64,000 nucleotides of DNA, from NCBI GenBank assembly GCA_946902875.1, contig OX336339.1:23467349-23531348 (forward strand), in the 5' to 3' direction. Of the stretch, positions 42,665 to 53,257 are shown piece by piece. The first letter of the stretch is position 1. Each line of letters opens with the position of its first letter. The position numbers were made by a program, and so were the translations under genes. The stretch comes from Nematopogon swammerdamellus (lineage: Eukaryota; Arthropoda; Insecta; Lepidoptera; Adelidae). The notes beneath the pieces are model-generated. The model was not told the origin of the DNA. It worked only from the letters and a program-made list of their open reading frames with translations, and did not search any database.

Positions 42665-43436
42665 CAAAAAACCTGCCAAGTGCGAGTCGAACTCGCGCAC
42701 CGAAGGTTCCGTATCGCCATGTCATGGTCAGCGCCACTCACGCCATCTATGGCGTGTTTATGAAATGCTTCATATTAGTTCAAATTCATGATTAGTTAAA
42801 ATGCTTCTTAGTCTTTTCGGTAGATGGCGCGCGCATACACTTTTTAGTTTCTTCTATGGGAACCCCCGTGAATTTTTTGCTTTTTCTTATTTTTATTGTA
42901 TGTTGTTATATCGGCCAAAATAACACATATTCTGTGAAAATTTGAACCGGCTACCTATTACGGTTCCAAAGATCCAGACAGTGAATGTTAAGCAACGCTG
43001 GGTGCGGTCAGTACTTGGATGGGTGACCGCTGACCGTTGGAGGCTGACCGAGGTTCGGATTCCTCGTAAAACTGTAGGTCCCTTCCCTCCTAATCTTACT
43101 TGGTGGTAGGGTTTAACCCGCCCGGGTTGATACCACCGCACTGAATGAAACGTCGGTCTAAACGGCTATGTAAATAGTTTGTGTTTTCCGACCAGTTCAG
43201 TGTAGCCGGCACGATCAAAGGGGGAAGCACTGACATGGCACCTAGTTCACCCGGTGTTATGGGCTGACATCACGGACGTTGTAGGTGATGAAGCGAACGG
43301 TGTCAGTTTCCATAAAAAAAAAAAAAAAAGTACAGCCCTCGGACAGACAGACAGACAGACAGACAGGCAGACAGACCGACGGCGGCGTAGGCTTAGTAAT
43401 TATGGTCCTGTACCGGATACGGAACCCTAACAAGGT
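42665..43436 (-). repeat. D repeat split by SINE-B1
   Basis: Left part from ctgccaagtgcgagtcgaac to ctattacggttccaaagat (42973); right part from tacagccctcggacagacag (43332) to ggatacggaaccctaacaa. Confidence 0.8.
42978..43331 (+). mobile_element. SINE-B1 nested in D
   Basis: The 5S-like segment is 42987-43030 (gttaagcaacgctggg ... acttggatgggtgaccgc), then ggttcggattcctcg linker, core, body and an A run at 43313-43329. A few outer 5' bases are missing compared with 7458. Confidence 0.85.
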
Positions 43437-43497
43437 GCCGTCAAAGCGGCTTCACTTTATACGCTGCCGCGGATTATGCAATGTTGTGATATTACTT

Positions 43498-43697
43498 ATA
43501 CTGACCGGTAAACTGTGGAACGCTCTCCCTGCCCATATATTTCCCCCAAGTACAGTCTCGGGTCCTTTAAGAGGGGCGTGAATAGGCTCCTGTCAGGCCG
43601 GCATGGCATTCGCAACCCCCGCATACGACCGAATGTCCATGGGCGTCGTAGACACCTCATGGGTGGCTCGGGTCAAAATGTCGCGCTTTCTATAAAA
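43498..43697 (+). mobile_element. LINE-E 3' end
   Basis: ccggtaaactgtggaacgct to tttctataaaaaaaaac. The reading frame for the ORF end has a 1-base loss relative to 15195. Confidence 0.65.
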
Positions 43698-44940
43698 AAA
43701 AACTTACAGCTGATATCAGGTCTTATATGTAAGTATTTATTTTATAAAAAAAAATTACGTGTCGAATTGAAAATCTTTACCATTTCAGGATTCCTTAGCC
43801 AGTGAGCGTAGTAATTTTAATATTTAATTTTAGTATTTAGATAAAAAAAAATTAACTTAAAAATTTAAGAATTTAATAGATGACCTTGAACATTTAAATG
43901 TTGGTCATGAAAAATGTAATATTATCACAATCAATTAACTTTTATTTCAAGTTTAAAAAAAAACCGCATGAAAATCGATCCACTTTTTAACATAATTAAT
44001 TTGTTATTACTTAATTACTTGATTACAAACATAGCTAAGAGCCATCTCGATTAAACAAGCTTCCTAATAAAAGAAACCGCATCCAAATCGGTCCATCCGT
44101 TTGGGAGCTACGATGCCACAGACATGCACATACACACACGCACTCACACACACGTCAAACTTATAACACCCCTCCGTTTTTTTCGTCGGATATTAAAAAT
44201 TGAATTAATACTAAACTAAACTACTTATAAGATAAACCTGTCTAATACAATATAACAAACATACCTAAATAAAACAAAATAATTAATTAAGTATAATAAA
44301 ATTTACAAGTGTACGAAATTAACCTAATGCATAACTACTAATGGCATGGTAAATATGTTACTTACAATAGCCCACATACTGATTAAGAATTAATCCCAAA
44401 TTACGTTCTTCAAAAACATTATCCTCCTTTTTGCTTCGCGTATTCTGGTAAAAATGCGATAAAATCCTAGACACCCAGCAATCTAGAATCCGTCTCCGTG
44501 TAGGTAAATAAAATATTCGCCGCCGCTGCTCGATTATCGAGAATATTGAACGACACCATAGTATGGAAATTATATTGACAAAAACACCCCCCAACCCCCG
44601 GAGACAAAGGGATGGCGACGCGACGGTGACGTCGTCTGTTGAGCTATCGGCGGTCGATGGGGGTGGTGTGGGGCCGAGTGCGAGGGGTGAGGCGGGGGGA
44701 GGGGGGGTGTCAACAGCTTTTTCCGCCTGTCTGCGTGCGTCTCATTTAAACGTAAAATTTTATTCAGTGTCTGTGACACATTATTATGTCTTACGCGGAA
44801 AATATCGAACAACATTGTTGTTTTGATTTCCAGCTCATTAAATTATTCATTAGTCGACGATTATGCGAGCGAACGAAGCGAATGTGAGTTTGAAGAGCTG
44901 GGAAGGATCGTCCTACTAGATCGGGTATGTTCTCATCAAA
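43698..44940. other. Intergenic DNA with repeat J and G-rich block
   Basis: A reverse repeat J spans 43955-44215 (aaaccgcatccaaatcggtc, gggagctacgatgccacaga). 44570-44715 is G-rich with gggggtggtgtgggg-type runs. No gene. Confidence 0.45.
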
Positions 44941-45030
44941 AAAGCGGTCAAGCGCGAGTCGAATTCGCGTGGAGAGGGTTCCGTACTATTTAGTTTTCCG
45001 TGAGGACTTTAAGACTAAGGATTTTCGTTT
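44941..45030. repeat. D subfamily scrap
   Basis: gcggtcaagcgcgagtcgaa, gagagggttccgtactattt and gttttccgtgaggactttaa. Confidence 0.5.
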
Positions 45031-45045
45031 AGGCTTCCATGTAAA

Positions 45046-45570
45046 TTTTTTTTTACGTAATTCGGTATAGGTGGCTGAGTCGGAGGGGCCAAAGCGCATG
45101 CTCCGACTAGCCAATAACACAATATCAGGTAGGTGCCATACCGGAGACTTCCCTGGATTGCTGGCTATACAGGACTAGAGGAGAACACACCCGAGGCTGC
45201 TATGCGGCCATCTTACATCCAGTACGGTGGTACCAACCCAGTCGGCTACAATTTGAGCCTACCACCTAGTAAGGGGCAAGGGAAGGGGCCTACAGTTTTA
45301 CACCGGTTCCGAACGGTGAAGCAGCAGGTGTAGGTATGCACGTAAATTTTTTCGTCAGAAAAACTCATTGGTACACGCCGACCGGATTCGAACCGAGGAA
45401 CTCTCGCATGAGAAGCCTATGCCCAAACCACTATACTATTATCAAAACAAACGTGCAGCTCGCACAACAAAATTGTATGGCTTAGTGAACGGAGATTCCC
45501 TTTACTAAGCCATAAAACTTTATTATGCGAACTGCACGTTTGTTTTGATTTGAGAATAGGCCACCCGCCG
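45046..45570 (-). repeat. SINE-C split by a foldback element
   Basis: Full tail, body and core, B box complement (ggattcgaacc) at 45382-45392, interruption inside the A-box end at about 45433-45556, then ggccacccgccgct finishing the head. Confidence 0.8.
45441..45549. mobile_element. 109-bp foldback MITE
   Basis: Arms 45441-45486 and 45504-45549 are 46-bp reverse complements with five mismatches and a 17-base loop. It starts atcaaaacaaacgtgcag. It sits inside the tRNA-like head of a SINE-C, which proves it was inserted. The target duplication is unclear. Confidence 0.8.
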
Positions 45571-45594
45571 CTTCATGTAAAATATAAGAGAGGC

Positions 45595-45740
45595 TTTATG
45601 TTCCCTATTTTTTTTTATTAGTCTCAGTAGTTTGTCTGTCTGTCAGTCTGTGGGATCGTAACTCCCAAATGGATGAATAGATTTGGATGCGGTTTTTTTT
45701 TTTTCATTTTAAGCTTTGCATCTATCTAATGAATAAATAT
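45595..45740 (+). repeat. Repeat J, partial
   Basis: gtgggatcgtaactcccaaa, atggatgaatagatttggat and poly-T. Confidence 0.55.
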
Positions 45741-47031
45741 AAAGCTTTTTCATGTTTTGTACAAACATATACAAATAAAATGTTATCTACAACAAATCGT
45801 TCCATTCACAAAATAACATTGTCATTCGTAGGTGTTTCCTCTTAAATTAATTTCACCTTTCCAAGCACCTGGAACAGGAAATGTTAACAAAAACAAGCGA
45901 CGGGATCTTCCTTCCCCGGCGCGTTACATTTCAGATGTTTACATTTCGACAGCCGGCTCCAGCGTACATTAAATAAATCGCAAAAATAAAATTTCATTTC
46001 GCTAAACGCCCGCAGTTGGAATCCATTGCGACTTATGACGCCACCGGGGTCAGTTATGCTTTTATTATGGTTTCGTAGCCAACCGCACCACGCATGCAGC
46101 AACCCTAATAAAATCGGTCAGGTCTATCTGTCCGTCCGTACGTCTATCACAGGCACTGATCGAGTCATTTATTCCGTAAGATATAGCTCAAATGTAAAAA
46201 TATTTATAAAACACCTAGTCCATTATGGCCGTTTCACAACCTACGGTTAAGTTTCGTCCAACAGTTATTTTTCGGTTTAAGGCTAGCGTCCACCTGTCCG
46301 CATCGAACGTACCGGACGGATCGCATCAAACGGATTTTAGTATTCTTTGTATAGAAAGTCATACAAGTGCGTCCAGCTACCCGCATCGTCCCCACCGCAC
46401 GCGCCGGACTGTCGCCGTTGCTCGGATAGGCAACTTTTACTATGCATGCCGATGACGTCATAAGGATTGCCGACAGGAGGACGCACAGGAGAGAGTTTTA
46501 ATCTATGGAATCCTTAAAATCAACGCAAATTTATGCAATATATCTGTTCAATAAAGGAATAGATACGGAACCCTTTGCATGCAAGCAACATACGCACTTT
46601 ACGCACTTAACAGGTTTTTTGTTTGTTTGTTTGATATCTTTCAGGGGGGCTCCTATTCAAACGAGCGGTATTTCCGGTCCGCTAGCCGCGCGCCCGGCGC
46701 GCCCCTGCAACCTACCTCTATGCACCAGTTTCATAACCAGGGGCTTCGTTTCAAGTCCAACTTTGTTTGCGTCTTATGATTTTTCTAGTGAATTAATTCT
46801 TTTAAATTTCCCGTACGACTGTAGATTGCCAATCTACGGTTCCACTTAGTTAGTTCCTCTTCGTTTTTATCTCGATGAGGGTATACGTACGTAGATAAAA
46901 CAAAAGGTAATATTAGATCATAAAATATATAATTAAAATGAGTATTGTGAGTTGGTAAGGTAATTGCCCTTTATGTTTTAACATAGTTAATAATACGTTA
47001 GAGTGAATTTAGATTTCGCGTGACTTGTTTT
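45741..47031. other. Intergenic DNA, no supported gene
   Basis: 46270-46480 carries gcgtccacctgtccgcatcg and gcgtccagctacccgcatcg, which look like a diverged internal repeat. A 114-codon plus frame (46505-46849) has no recognisable domain. Confidence 0.35.
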
Positions 47032-47337
47032 TTTAGAGTTCCGTATCCGGTACGGGACCCTATTACTAAGCCTATGCCGTCTGTCTGTCTGTCCGTCCGT
47101 CCGTCCGTCTGTCTGTCCGTCCGTCTGTCCGACCGTTCGTCTGTTTGTCTGTCCGAGGGTTGTATCTATTGAACCGTAACAGGTAGCCGTTGAAATTTTC
47201 ACGGAATATGTGTTATTATGGCCGATATAACAACAATAATAAAAATAAGAAAACGTAAAAAATTCACTGGGGTTCCCATAGAAGAAACCAAAAAAAGTGT
47301 ATGCGCGCGCGCCATCTACCGAATAGAGCGTGAAGCA
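47032..47337 (+). repeat. D repeat, truncated
   Basis: tagagttccgtatccggtac, a long GTCT/GTCC run (47080-47150) and the gttcccatagaagaaac block; ends at gaagcattt. Confidence 0.75.
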
Positions 47338-47410
47338 TTTTTTATAGTAAGCGCGACACGTGGCTCCGAGCCACCCATAGGGGTCCTTGGAGTTCGACTC
47401 CAAGGACCCC
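47338..47410. repeat. LINE-E scrap ending in a perfect hairpin
   Basis: gtaagcgcgacacgtggctc and gagccacccata of the LINE-E tail run into a 14-bp perfect hairpin (47380-47393 and 47397-47410) with a 3-base loop. Confidence 0.85.
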
Positions 47411-47844
47411 AAGGTGGTCGTTTAATTTTCGCGCATGACGAGTAATGCTCGTATAGCAGAAACACACCTCTAACTAATGGTGTTTCCAAGATAAAATTAT
47501 CAGTACCTAGTTATGACAATAAAGGTTATGTTCTACGGTTGCAAACAATACCATCTTTGGAATTGACTCTTTGCTAGAGATACGAAATGCATTATAACCT
47601 CTTCCTGCTATGTATAACCTATGTGCCCAAATAGAGCAGTGTCACGAGTATCAGGCGTGTTCGAGTAGGTATTATCATAGTTATTTTCGCATAGCATGAA
47701 AACTGGTTATCTCTATAAAAAGTTATGAAAATATTATGAAACAGATCGATAACGTGAATAAATTTTAATATGTAAACATCTATACCGGGCCCCCGACCAT
47801 TTTCCGGGGCTAGAGTGCATTGCGATTTGGTAACAGTAACACAG
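47411..47844. other. AT-rich intergenic DNA, no gene seen
   Basis: Positions 47775-47825 (tataccgggc ... gctagagtgcattgcgattt) vaguely recall the 193-bp satellite. Otherwise nothing. Confidence 0.35.
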
Positions 47845-48290
47845 TACATACACACATACCGCATACGGCACGATCAAAGGGGGAAGCACTGACATGGCAC
47901 CTAGTTCACCCGGTGTTAAGGGCTGACATCACGGACGTTGATGTAGCCAACCGTGTCAGTTTCCATAAAAAAAAAATACTGTATCCCGACAATCGAGGTG
48001 AGCAGAGTAATCGGTGTTGTGCTGCAAGAACTCTGGCAAATTACAGCACAACACGGACCCACCACGTTTAGCAAAGTATTAGGACAATCAAGGAGCAATT
48101 AAGGCACGAAGACCAACCTGCTACATGACTCGATGCATGGAAGGACCGCGCCAAGGTGAGCGGTGGCTAGCCTGTCGCTCTTTAGCACGGCATCTTGTCC
48201 TTATCCCTTAGCATTTTTTACGACATGCACGGAGAGAGATGCAGTGGGGCTATTATTTTCAAGTACCGGTCCCACATGGTACAGATACAG
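47845..48290 (-). repeat. SINE-A split by SINE-B
   Basis: Tail piece acatacacacataccgcata (47846-47865), then the SINE-B guest, then ctgtatcccgacaatcgagg at 47978 onward through hairpin, body and head to ggtcccacatggtac. Confidence 0.75.
47868..47977 (+). repeat. SINE-B 3' fragment nested in SINE-A
   Basis: cggcacgatcaaagggggaa to ccat plus nine A. Its ggcacgatcaaaggggga variant matches the copy at 43201, so both may derive from one subfamily. Confidence 0.8.
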
Positions 48291-48414
48291 CAATCCAATG
48301 ATTTGCCTAATAGTCGAAACATTGCTGTGTTTTTATTTAGGCGTTTCGTTATTTTCGAAAACACAATTATTTTGGTAAACACATACCTAACACAAATATA
48401 TTGTGTGGTAGTAC

Positions 48415-49248
48415 GGCACCCTCGGTGCGTGAGTCCGACTCGCGTACTTGGCGGAATTTTTTTTTATGCTTATTATGTGAACATTTCAACAGGTTAGCTA
48501 ATTACAGTTCAAAAGATACTTTAAATTTTATGTAGGAAAAAATGTAGGACAGACGGACGGACAGACGGACAGACGACGAAGGCTAATACTATTAACTGAC
48601 GTTCCGATTTGGTTGGAGCCGACCACCCGACCACGACCAAAACGGAACGTGTATAAGGTGGTCGGTCCGACATAATTATTATTAATACTGGTTGGGCGTG
48701 ATCGGCTCGCCTGCGCATCCGACCAACCGACCGTCCAACCAAGTCGGCCGGCACGTGGGCACGTCTGGAGGTTCGTTCCGACTTCGTTAGTACTTATGCG
48801 GTGCGACACCTGAAAGACATTGCGGCTCCTTTCGACTACTTTCGTTCTGGGCTTTGTTACAGCGGACGGGGGATGCACACTCTCCGCGCCTCCGGCTTAT
48901 AAAAAACACTCTAGGGAATAGCCATACTAACAGGTTAGGGGCGACGTTTAGGTTTACGTTTCGTTTCGATTCGAGCCGGCCGAGTGTTCACGAAAGGAGC
49001 CGCGATGTCTTTCGGGTGTCGTTTCCGTACTTATGCGGTCGAGACTAACCTCTTAACCATTTTTTATGCCCTGGTACTTCGCTAGACAAGCAATAGGCAA
49101 CTGACGGTTGGATTGCCGACCGTCGGAACGTCTGTAGCAATGTCCCACGTCGGCCCTGACTTGGGCGGGTCCAGGTCGGGTCCAACCAATTCGGAACGTC
49201 TGTTAATAGCTTTAGTAATAGAGTTCCGTACGGTACGGAACCCTATAA
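48415..49248 (-). repeat. D repeat(s) split by a TTAA element
   Basis: 48415-48460 is the end of one D unit in plus orientation. 48470-48595 and 49207-49248 are the two halves of a D unit in minus orientation (GGAC run at 48552-48575; tacggtacggaaccctataa). Confidence 0.7.
48596..49202. mobile_element. 607-bp TTAA-flanked element with inverted ends
   Basis: Left end ctgacgttccgatttggttg and right end (complement of caattcggaacgtctg) match over about 29 bases with four mismatches. TTAA flanks both sides (48592-48595, 49203-49206), the piggyBac-type target. Internally, 48795-48840 and 48990-49035 form another inverted repeat (gacattgcggctcctttcg). No transposase frame, so non-autonomous. Confidence 0.75.
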
Positions 49249-49546
49249 AGCGAGCTCCCGTACTGCGAAGGGATAACGTTCATATGTAGCCAACTGTCGT
49301 GTTTGCTATACTCTTGTCCAGTGGACGGGGTGTCTGCAGCGGGGTGGGGAGGGGCGGATTTGCATTTTATTAAAATACGTGAACAATTTTTATTTTTACT
49401 CTGGAAGCCGCCACCCGCAGGCGTGTGCGGTCGCCTGGCAGGCCCACCTTGCGGTCCGGAAGTATTCGGCAATTAAACCTAAACTGCCAACACGCAACTT
49501 TGAACCAATAGTATATTTATTATATACTTTATTTTAATGTGCATAC
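49249..49546. other. Left flank of the LTR element
   Basis: Short unrecognised sequence up to the ATAG target site; no gene. Confidence 0.4.
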
Positions 49547-49550
49547 ATAG

Positions 49551-51458
49551 TGTAACGGGCATATGAGCACATCTGAAATAACAGCGCTGCGCCATCTGAC
49601 GGAAGAGAGCGCAGACAGCTACGAACCGCGGACACGCAGCAAGGAACCTAAGCGACGTAGTGAGCCGGCCCACCGACAGGCCGCGCAGAGCACCACGAGT
49701 GAAGGTTAGGAAAGGAAACGTGTTCGACCGGCAGACATCTTACCGCCATTAAGAAACTAGGTCGACATATATTAAATCGAGAGTGATACGCACTGTACCG
49801 TCGAGCGAAAGTAGTGAAGCTGGGTCGAACGTCGCGCAGGACTACCAGAGATCCAGAGAGCAATAGAGAGGGTGAGTGGCCGAATGGCAGCAATATTTAT
49901 TTCGCCGCGGTCGCCGGGAGCGAACCCACTCCCGCGAAAGGGGCGACGGAAGGCTATAACGGAACACCGATGTGATTGCAGGCCTTCCGGAACGCCCTCT
50001 CTGCTTACGGCCAGCGAACAGAGACTCCGGGTGCACTGCCCCGCGGTCCGGCGGACGAGACTTCTTCACAGCTAAGTGGAACAGAGTAATTCAAGTATAT
50101 CTTCGAGTACGGTACGGCAACCCACGTGCGACGTCCTGTGGCCGAGCGGACGGGCCCGGATAGGCGTGCGGTGCCACCCTCGCGCGTCGGACCCGCCGTC
50201 GTGCGGCCACGCGAGCCGACGGAGAAGCGCGGGAACCCGCTTGCCACGTGGTTCTCGAACGTTCGAATAAGTAGATAGGCGTGCCGATCAGAAGTACAGG
50301 GGACAATAGCATCGCACCTCGTCCTACAGACGAATTGTTTAAGGAGCGATAAGACCAGTTCTCCCGAAATTATGCAAGAGAAATAGCGTATTATTTAGTG
50401 AAACATAAATGTAGACCGGTACCGACCTTGTCCGCGAACTGGGTAGGTATAATATATTGGACATTGAGAAATTTCTCGTGACAGTCGTGTAATATTTGTG
50501 TACGAGTACCTTGCGGGATTCGGGCGCAGTGCGCAGCGAGTCCGTCCCACCGTATATTATCGAAAGCAACTTGTACTACGGTGAACCTTGTTGGGTATAA
50601 CAAAACTTTAGATAATTTGTGTGTATCATGAAATAGGAACGTAAAAGTAAATCGTAGGACCCACGCGCAGGGCGCGGCAAGCCCGGGTGTTGAAAGTTAA
50701 TAACTTTATTTTTTGTACTAAAGTGAACCTTGTTGGGTATAACAAAATTTTAGATAATTTGTGTGTATCATGAAATAGGAACGTAAAAGTAAATCGTAGG
50801 ACCCACGCGCAGAGCGCGACAAGTCCGGGTGTTGAAAGTTTGACAACTTTAAATTTTGTACTAAAGTGAACCCTGTTAGATTTAGCGAGATTTCCGATAA
50901 TTCTTGTATATTGTGCAATAGTAACGGGAGAGTAAATCGTGAGACCCACGCACAGAGCGCGGCAAGTCCGGGCGTTGAAAATTTGATAAAGTTATATTGT
51001 GTACTAATGTGAGACAAGTTGATTCATAGTAGATATTGCGTGTAGTGTAGTGAGGAGAAGCGGGCGCGTTTAGAAGCGGCCGCGGATCCACCGCCGTGCC
51101 CCGCCCATCCGTCATATCGGGAGGGTTATGAAAACTGGAGTGTACTAATCCGATCCAAAATACGAATAATAACGAGCTAGCTAGGAAATTACGGGTAGGC
51201 GCTCACCCGGCAACGAAGAGCGTCTGGCGCCCACTAGAATAGGTATATAGGCTAAGATTGTTAGTGAGTAAGATTGTTATTTGAAAATAAGTGTTTAGTA
51301 TTAAGGTGTTTAGGGTAAGATTATTTGATTTGAATTCGTGTTTAGATATAAGGTGTAATTAGAAGTCCGTGTTTGACGGAGCCAAATAGTGTTCAATAAA
51401 TTGTGTGATCCTACTCAGCCGTTTCATTTGACCCACGCCCAGCTTATACACCATCACA
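49551..51458 (+). repeat. 5' LTR (1908 bp)
   Basis: Starts tgtaacgggc, ends ccatcaca. The first 0.75 kb is GC-rich, the rest AT-rich with a 143-bp tandem array. A polyadenylation signal aataaa lies at 51395-51400, so R/U5 is near the 3' end and U3 is very long. It differs from the 3' LTR at g50279/c57190, at one base in a short T run near 50846, and at c51107/a58017 (positions approximate to one base). Confidence 0.95.
50573..51010 (+). repeat. 143-bp tandem array inside the 5' LTR
   Basis: Units start at gtacta in 50573, 50715, 50858 and 51001 (spacings 142-143). Each carries gtaaa-gtaaatcgtaggacccac, cgcgcagngcgcg and gggtgttgaaa boxes; the fourth is only a start. The same array is at 57484-57920 in the 3' LTR. 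Repeats in U3 often act as enhancers or protein-binding arrays, which is inference here. Confidence 0.9.
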
Positions 51459-51459
51459 A

Positions 51460-51478
51460 TGGCGCCTAATAAAGGAAT
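51460..51478 (+). other. Primer-binding site
   Basis: Starts tggcgcctaataaagg two bases after the LTR end. TGG at the start pairs with a tRNA CCA end; the priming tRNA is not identified. Confidence 0.7.
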
Positions 51479-51808
51479 GAACGGCTGGGTAGTCTAGTGG
51501 GAGATTCCATCAGAATCGAACCGGCATTGGACCACCGCTGAACTTAAAATTTTGGGAAACAGTAATTCGAGTCATTTGGTAATTTAGAGACATTCTGGCA
51601 ATATTTCAGCGACCGGAGGGGGGGTTTTTCATAAATTTTTTAATTTTTTTAATAGCTCACCCAGGGATATAAAGTCAAACACGGTTTAGTCATAAGAGTA
51701 ATATAAGGTAATAGAACATTTAGGATTAAATAAGTAACAGTAAGGTCATCACGACACAGAGTCATTAAGCCACGCATTCGGGAAAACCGAAAATAGGCAT
51801 AGGTAACC
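51479..51808 (+). other. gag leader
   Basis: Non-coding 330 bases between the primer-binding site and the gag ATG. An internal T-rich stretch at 51624-51652. The packaging signal would be expected here but none is recognised. Confidence 0.6.
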
Positions 51809-53257
51809 ATGGATAGCAAATATTTATTGAAGGACGAGCTAGAATTCGAACTAGCATGTCGAGGAATCGGCCACATCTCGACAGTATCAGCGATGAAAAG
51901 TTTACTTCAACAGTTACTAGATCAGGAAAGTCAAGGTCAAATAGAATCAAAACAAGTAACACCGGAAGTATGCACCACCAACCCACTCGCACAGATGAGC
52001 TTATGCGAACGCAAGGCAGAGGCATTAGCGGCAACAATCGCGGAAATGGAGTCAAACCCAGACTCAGTAGGATTCAGGCGTACATCCGCGAGGTTATTAC
52101 ATCTGCAAAGGCGGACACACGTAATTGTCACGGAGAGTGAGGAGCAGACGAACCGGAAGAAAGAAATCCAAGCAAAAATAAAGAAATGCATGGCAGAGTT
52201 GGCAAGACTCAGCGAAATCGAAGAAGAGAAGGACCAAGACCTGACACAAGAAGATATCGAAACAATACAAAAGTCGCTGGGACAGGAAGCAGAACAGATA
52301 GTGAGCAGAATAAAAAGCAATATACACCCAACTCGACAGCCGCAAAACGAGCAGGGCCAAGCCCAGCAAGAAATATCAGTATCAATGCCCAGACAAGGAA
52401 AAATACTACCGAGGACATCGACAGTGGACATAGAAGAACCGTCAAATAAACAGAACTTTAGAAGAAACAAACTCGTACCACTGAAGGACTGGGGAATTAG
52501 GTTCACAGGAACAGAATGTCAAAGCATCAACGCATTTATCGAAAGGATAAATGAGCTAAAAGATGCAAGAAACGCAACAGAGGAAGACCTATGGACATAC
52601 GCAATCGACTTATTCGACAAAGACGCACTAGTGTGGTTCAGAGCGAACAGGAAATACTGCGACTCATGGGAGGAACTACAAGCAATGCTCAAAATAAATT
52701 TCCAACGCCCATACTACCAAGAGGAGCTACTAGAAGAAATAAGAAAGCGGACTCAAGGCAAAGAAGAGAAAGTCATATTATACATAGCCATCATGGAAAA
52801 CCTCTTCAACAGACTGCCGGAAAAGTTACCAGAAAACCAGAAGCTAAACATAATACGGAAAAACCTACAGCCATACTATCAACAAGCCATATGTAGGGAC
52901 CATTTCGACACAATGTATGAGCTTACAACGGTAGCAAGATTATTGGAAAGAACAAAAATAAACTGCGAGACATTCAAGGAACCAACAAAGACCGAGTCAT
53001 CTATGGAACCAGACTTAGCATACCAACGACCTAACAGACACGAAATGTGCGAGATCCAACCACCCAGACTGCCAAGCGAAACGACACGATCGAAGTGCTG
53101 GAACTGCCGCAAAGAAGGCCACTTGTTTAGACAGTGCAACACCCCTAGACAGAGACTATTCTGCTTCAAATGCGGTAAGTTCGGCATCACGTTCAATGAT
53201 TGTAAGTGTAATCAGCCGGGAAACGAGAAAGGAGTGACCACAAAACCTGCCATGTAG
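51809..53257 (+). CDS. gag: Gag polyprotein of the LTR element
   Basis: 482 codons from an ATG in strong context (accatgg) to TAG. Gag forms the virus-like particle in which the RNA is copied. Residues 5-38 resemble the SAP-like N-terminus of other insect Gags; 110-170 is highly charged and probably coiled-coil; 228-365 is the capsid-like retrotransposon Gag region (with WFRANR around 276-281). The nucleocapsid end has one CX2CX4HX4C zinc knuckle (430-443) and a second cluster CX2CX9CXC (452-467) without the histidine, a variant I have seen in insect Gags. It overlaps pol by 46 bases in a different frame. The frame is intact. Family assignment is firm; the exact N-terminal domain is a by-eye guess. 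Confidence 0.9.
   Translation: MDSKYLLKDELEFELACRGIGHISTVSAMKSLLQQLLDQESQGQIESKQVTPEVCTTNPLAQMSLCERKAEALAATIAEMESNPDSVGFRRTSARLLHLQRRTHVIVTESEEQTNRKKEIQAKIKKCMAELARLSEIEEEKDQDLTQEDIETIQKSLGQEAEQIVSRIKSNIHPTRQPQNEQGQAQQEISVSMPRQGKILPRTSTVDIEEPSNKQNFRRNKLVPLKDWGIRFTGTECQSINAFIERINELKDARNATEEDLWTYAIDLFDKDALVWFRANRKYCDSWEELQAMLKINFQRPYYQEELLEEIRKRTQGKEEKVILYIAIMENLFNRLPEKLPENQKLNIIRKNLQPYYQQAICRDHFDTMYELTTVARLLERTKINCETFKEPTKTESSMEPDLAYQRPNRHEMCEIQPPRLPSETTRSKCWNCRKEGHLFRQCNTPRQRLFCFKCGKFGITFNDCKCNQPGNEKGVTTKPAM

Noticed and set aside
50005..50312. Arg/Pro-rich frames in the LTR, duplicated at 56916-57223
   Set aside because: They arise from GC-rich LTR sequence and are present twice only because the LTR is; no Gag-like or regulatory protein is recognised.
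50626..51115. Minus-strand frames of up to 107 codons across the LTR array
   Set aside because: The similarity between them reflects the 143-bp tandem repeat; a 1-base indel changes the frame in the other LTR, which argues against coding.
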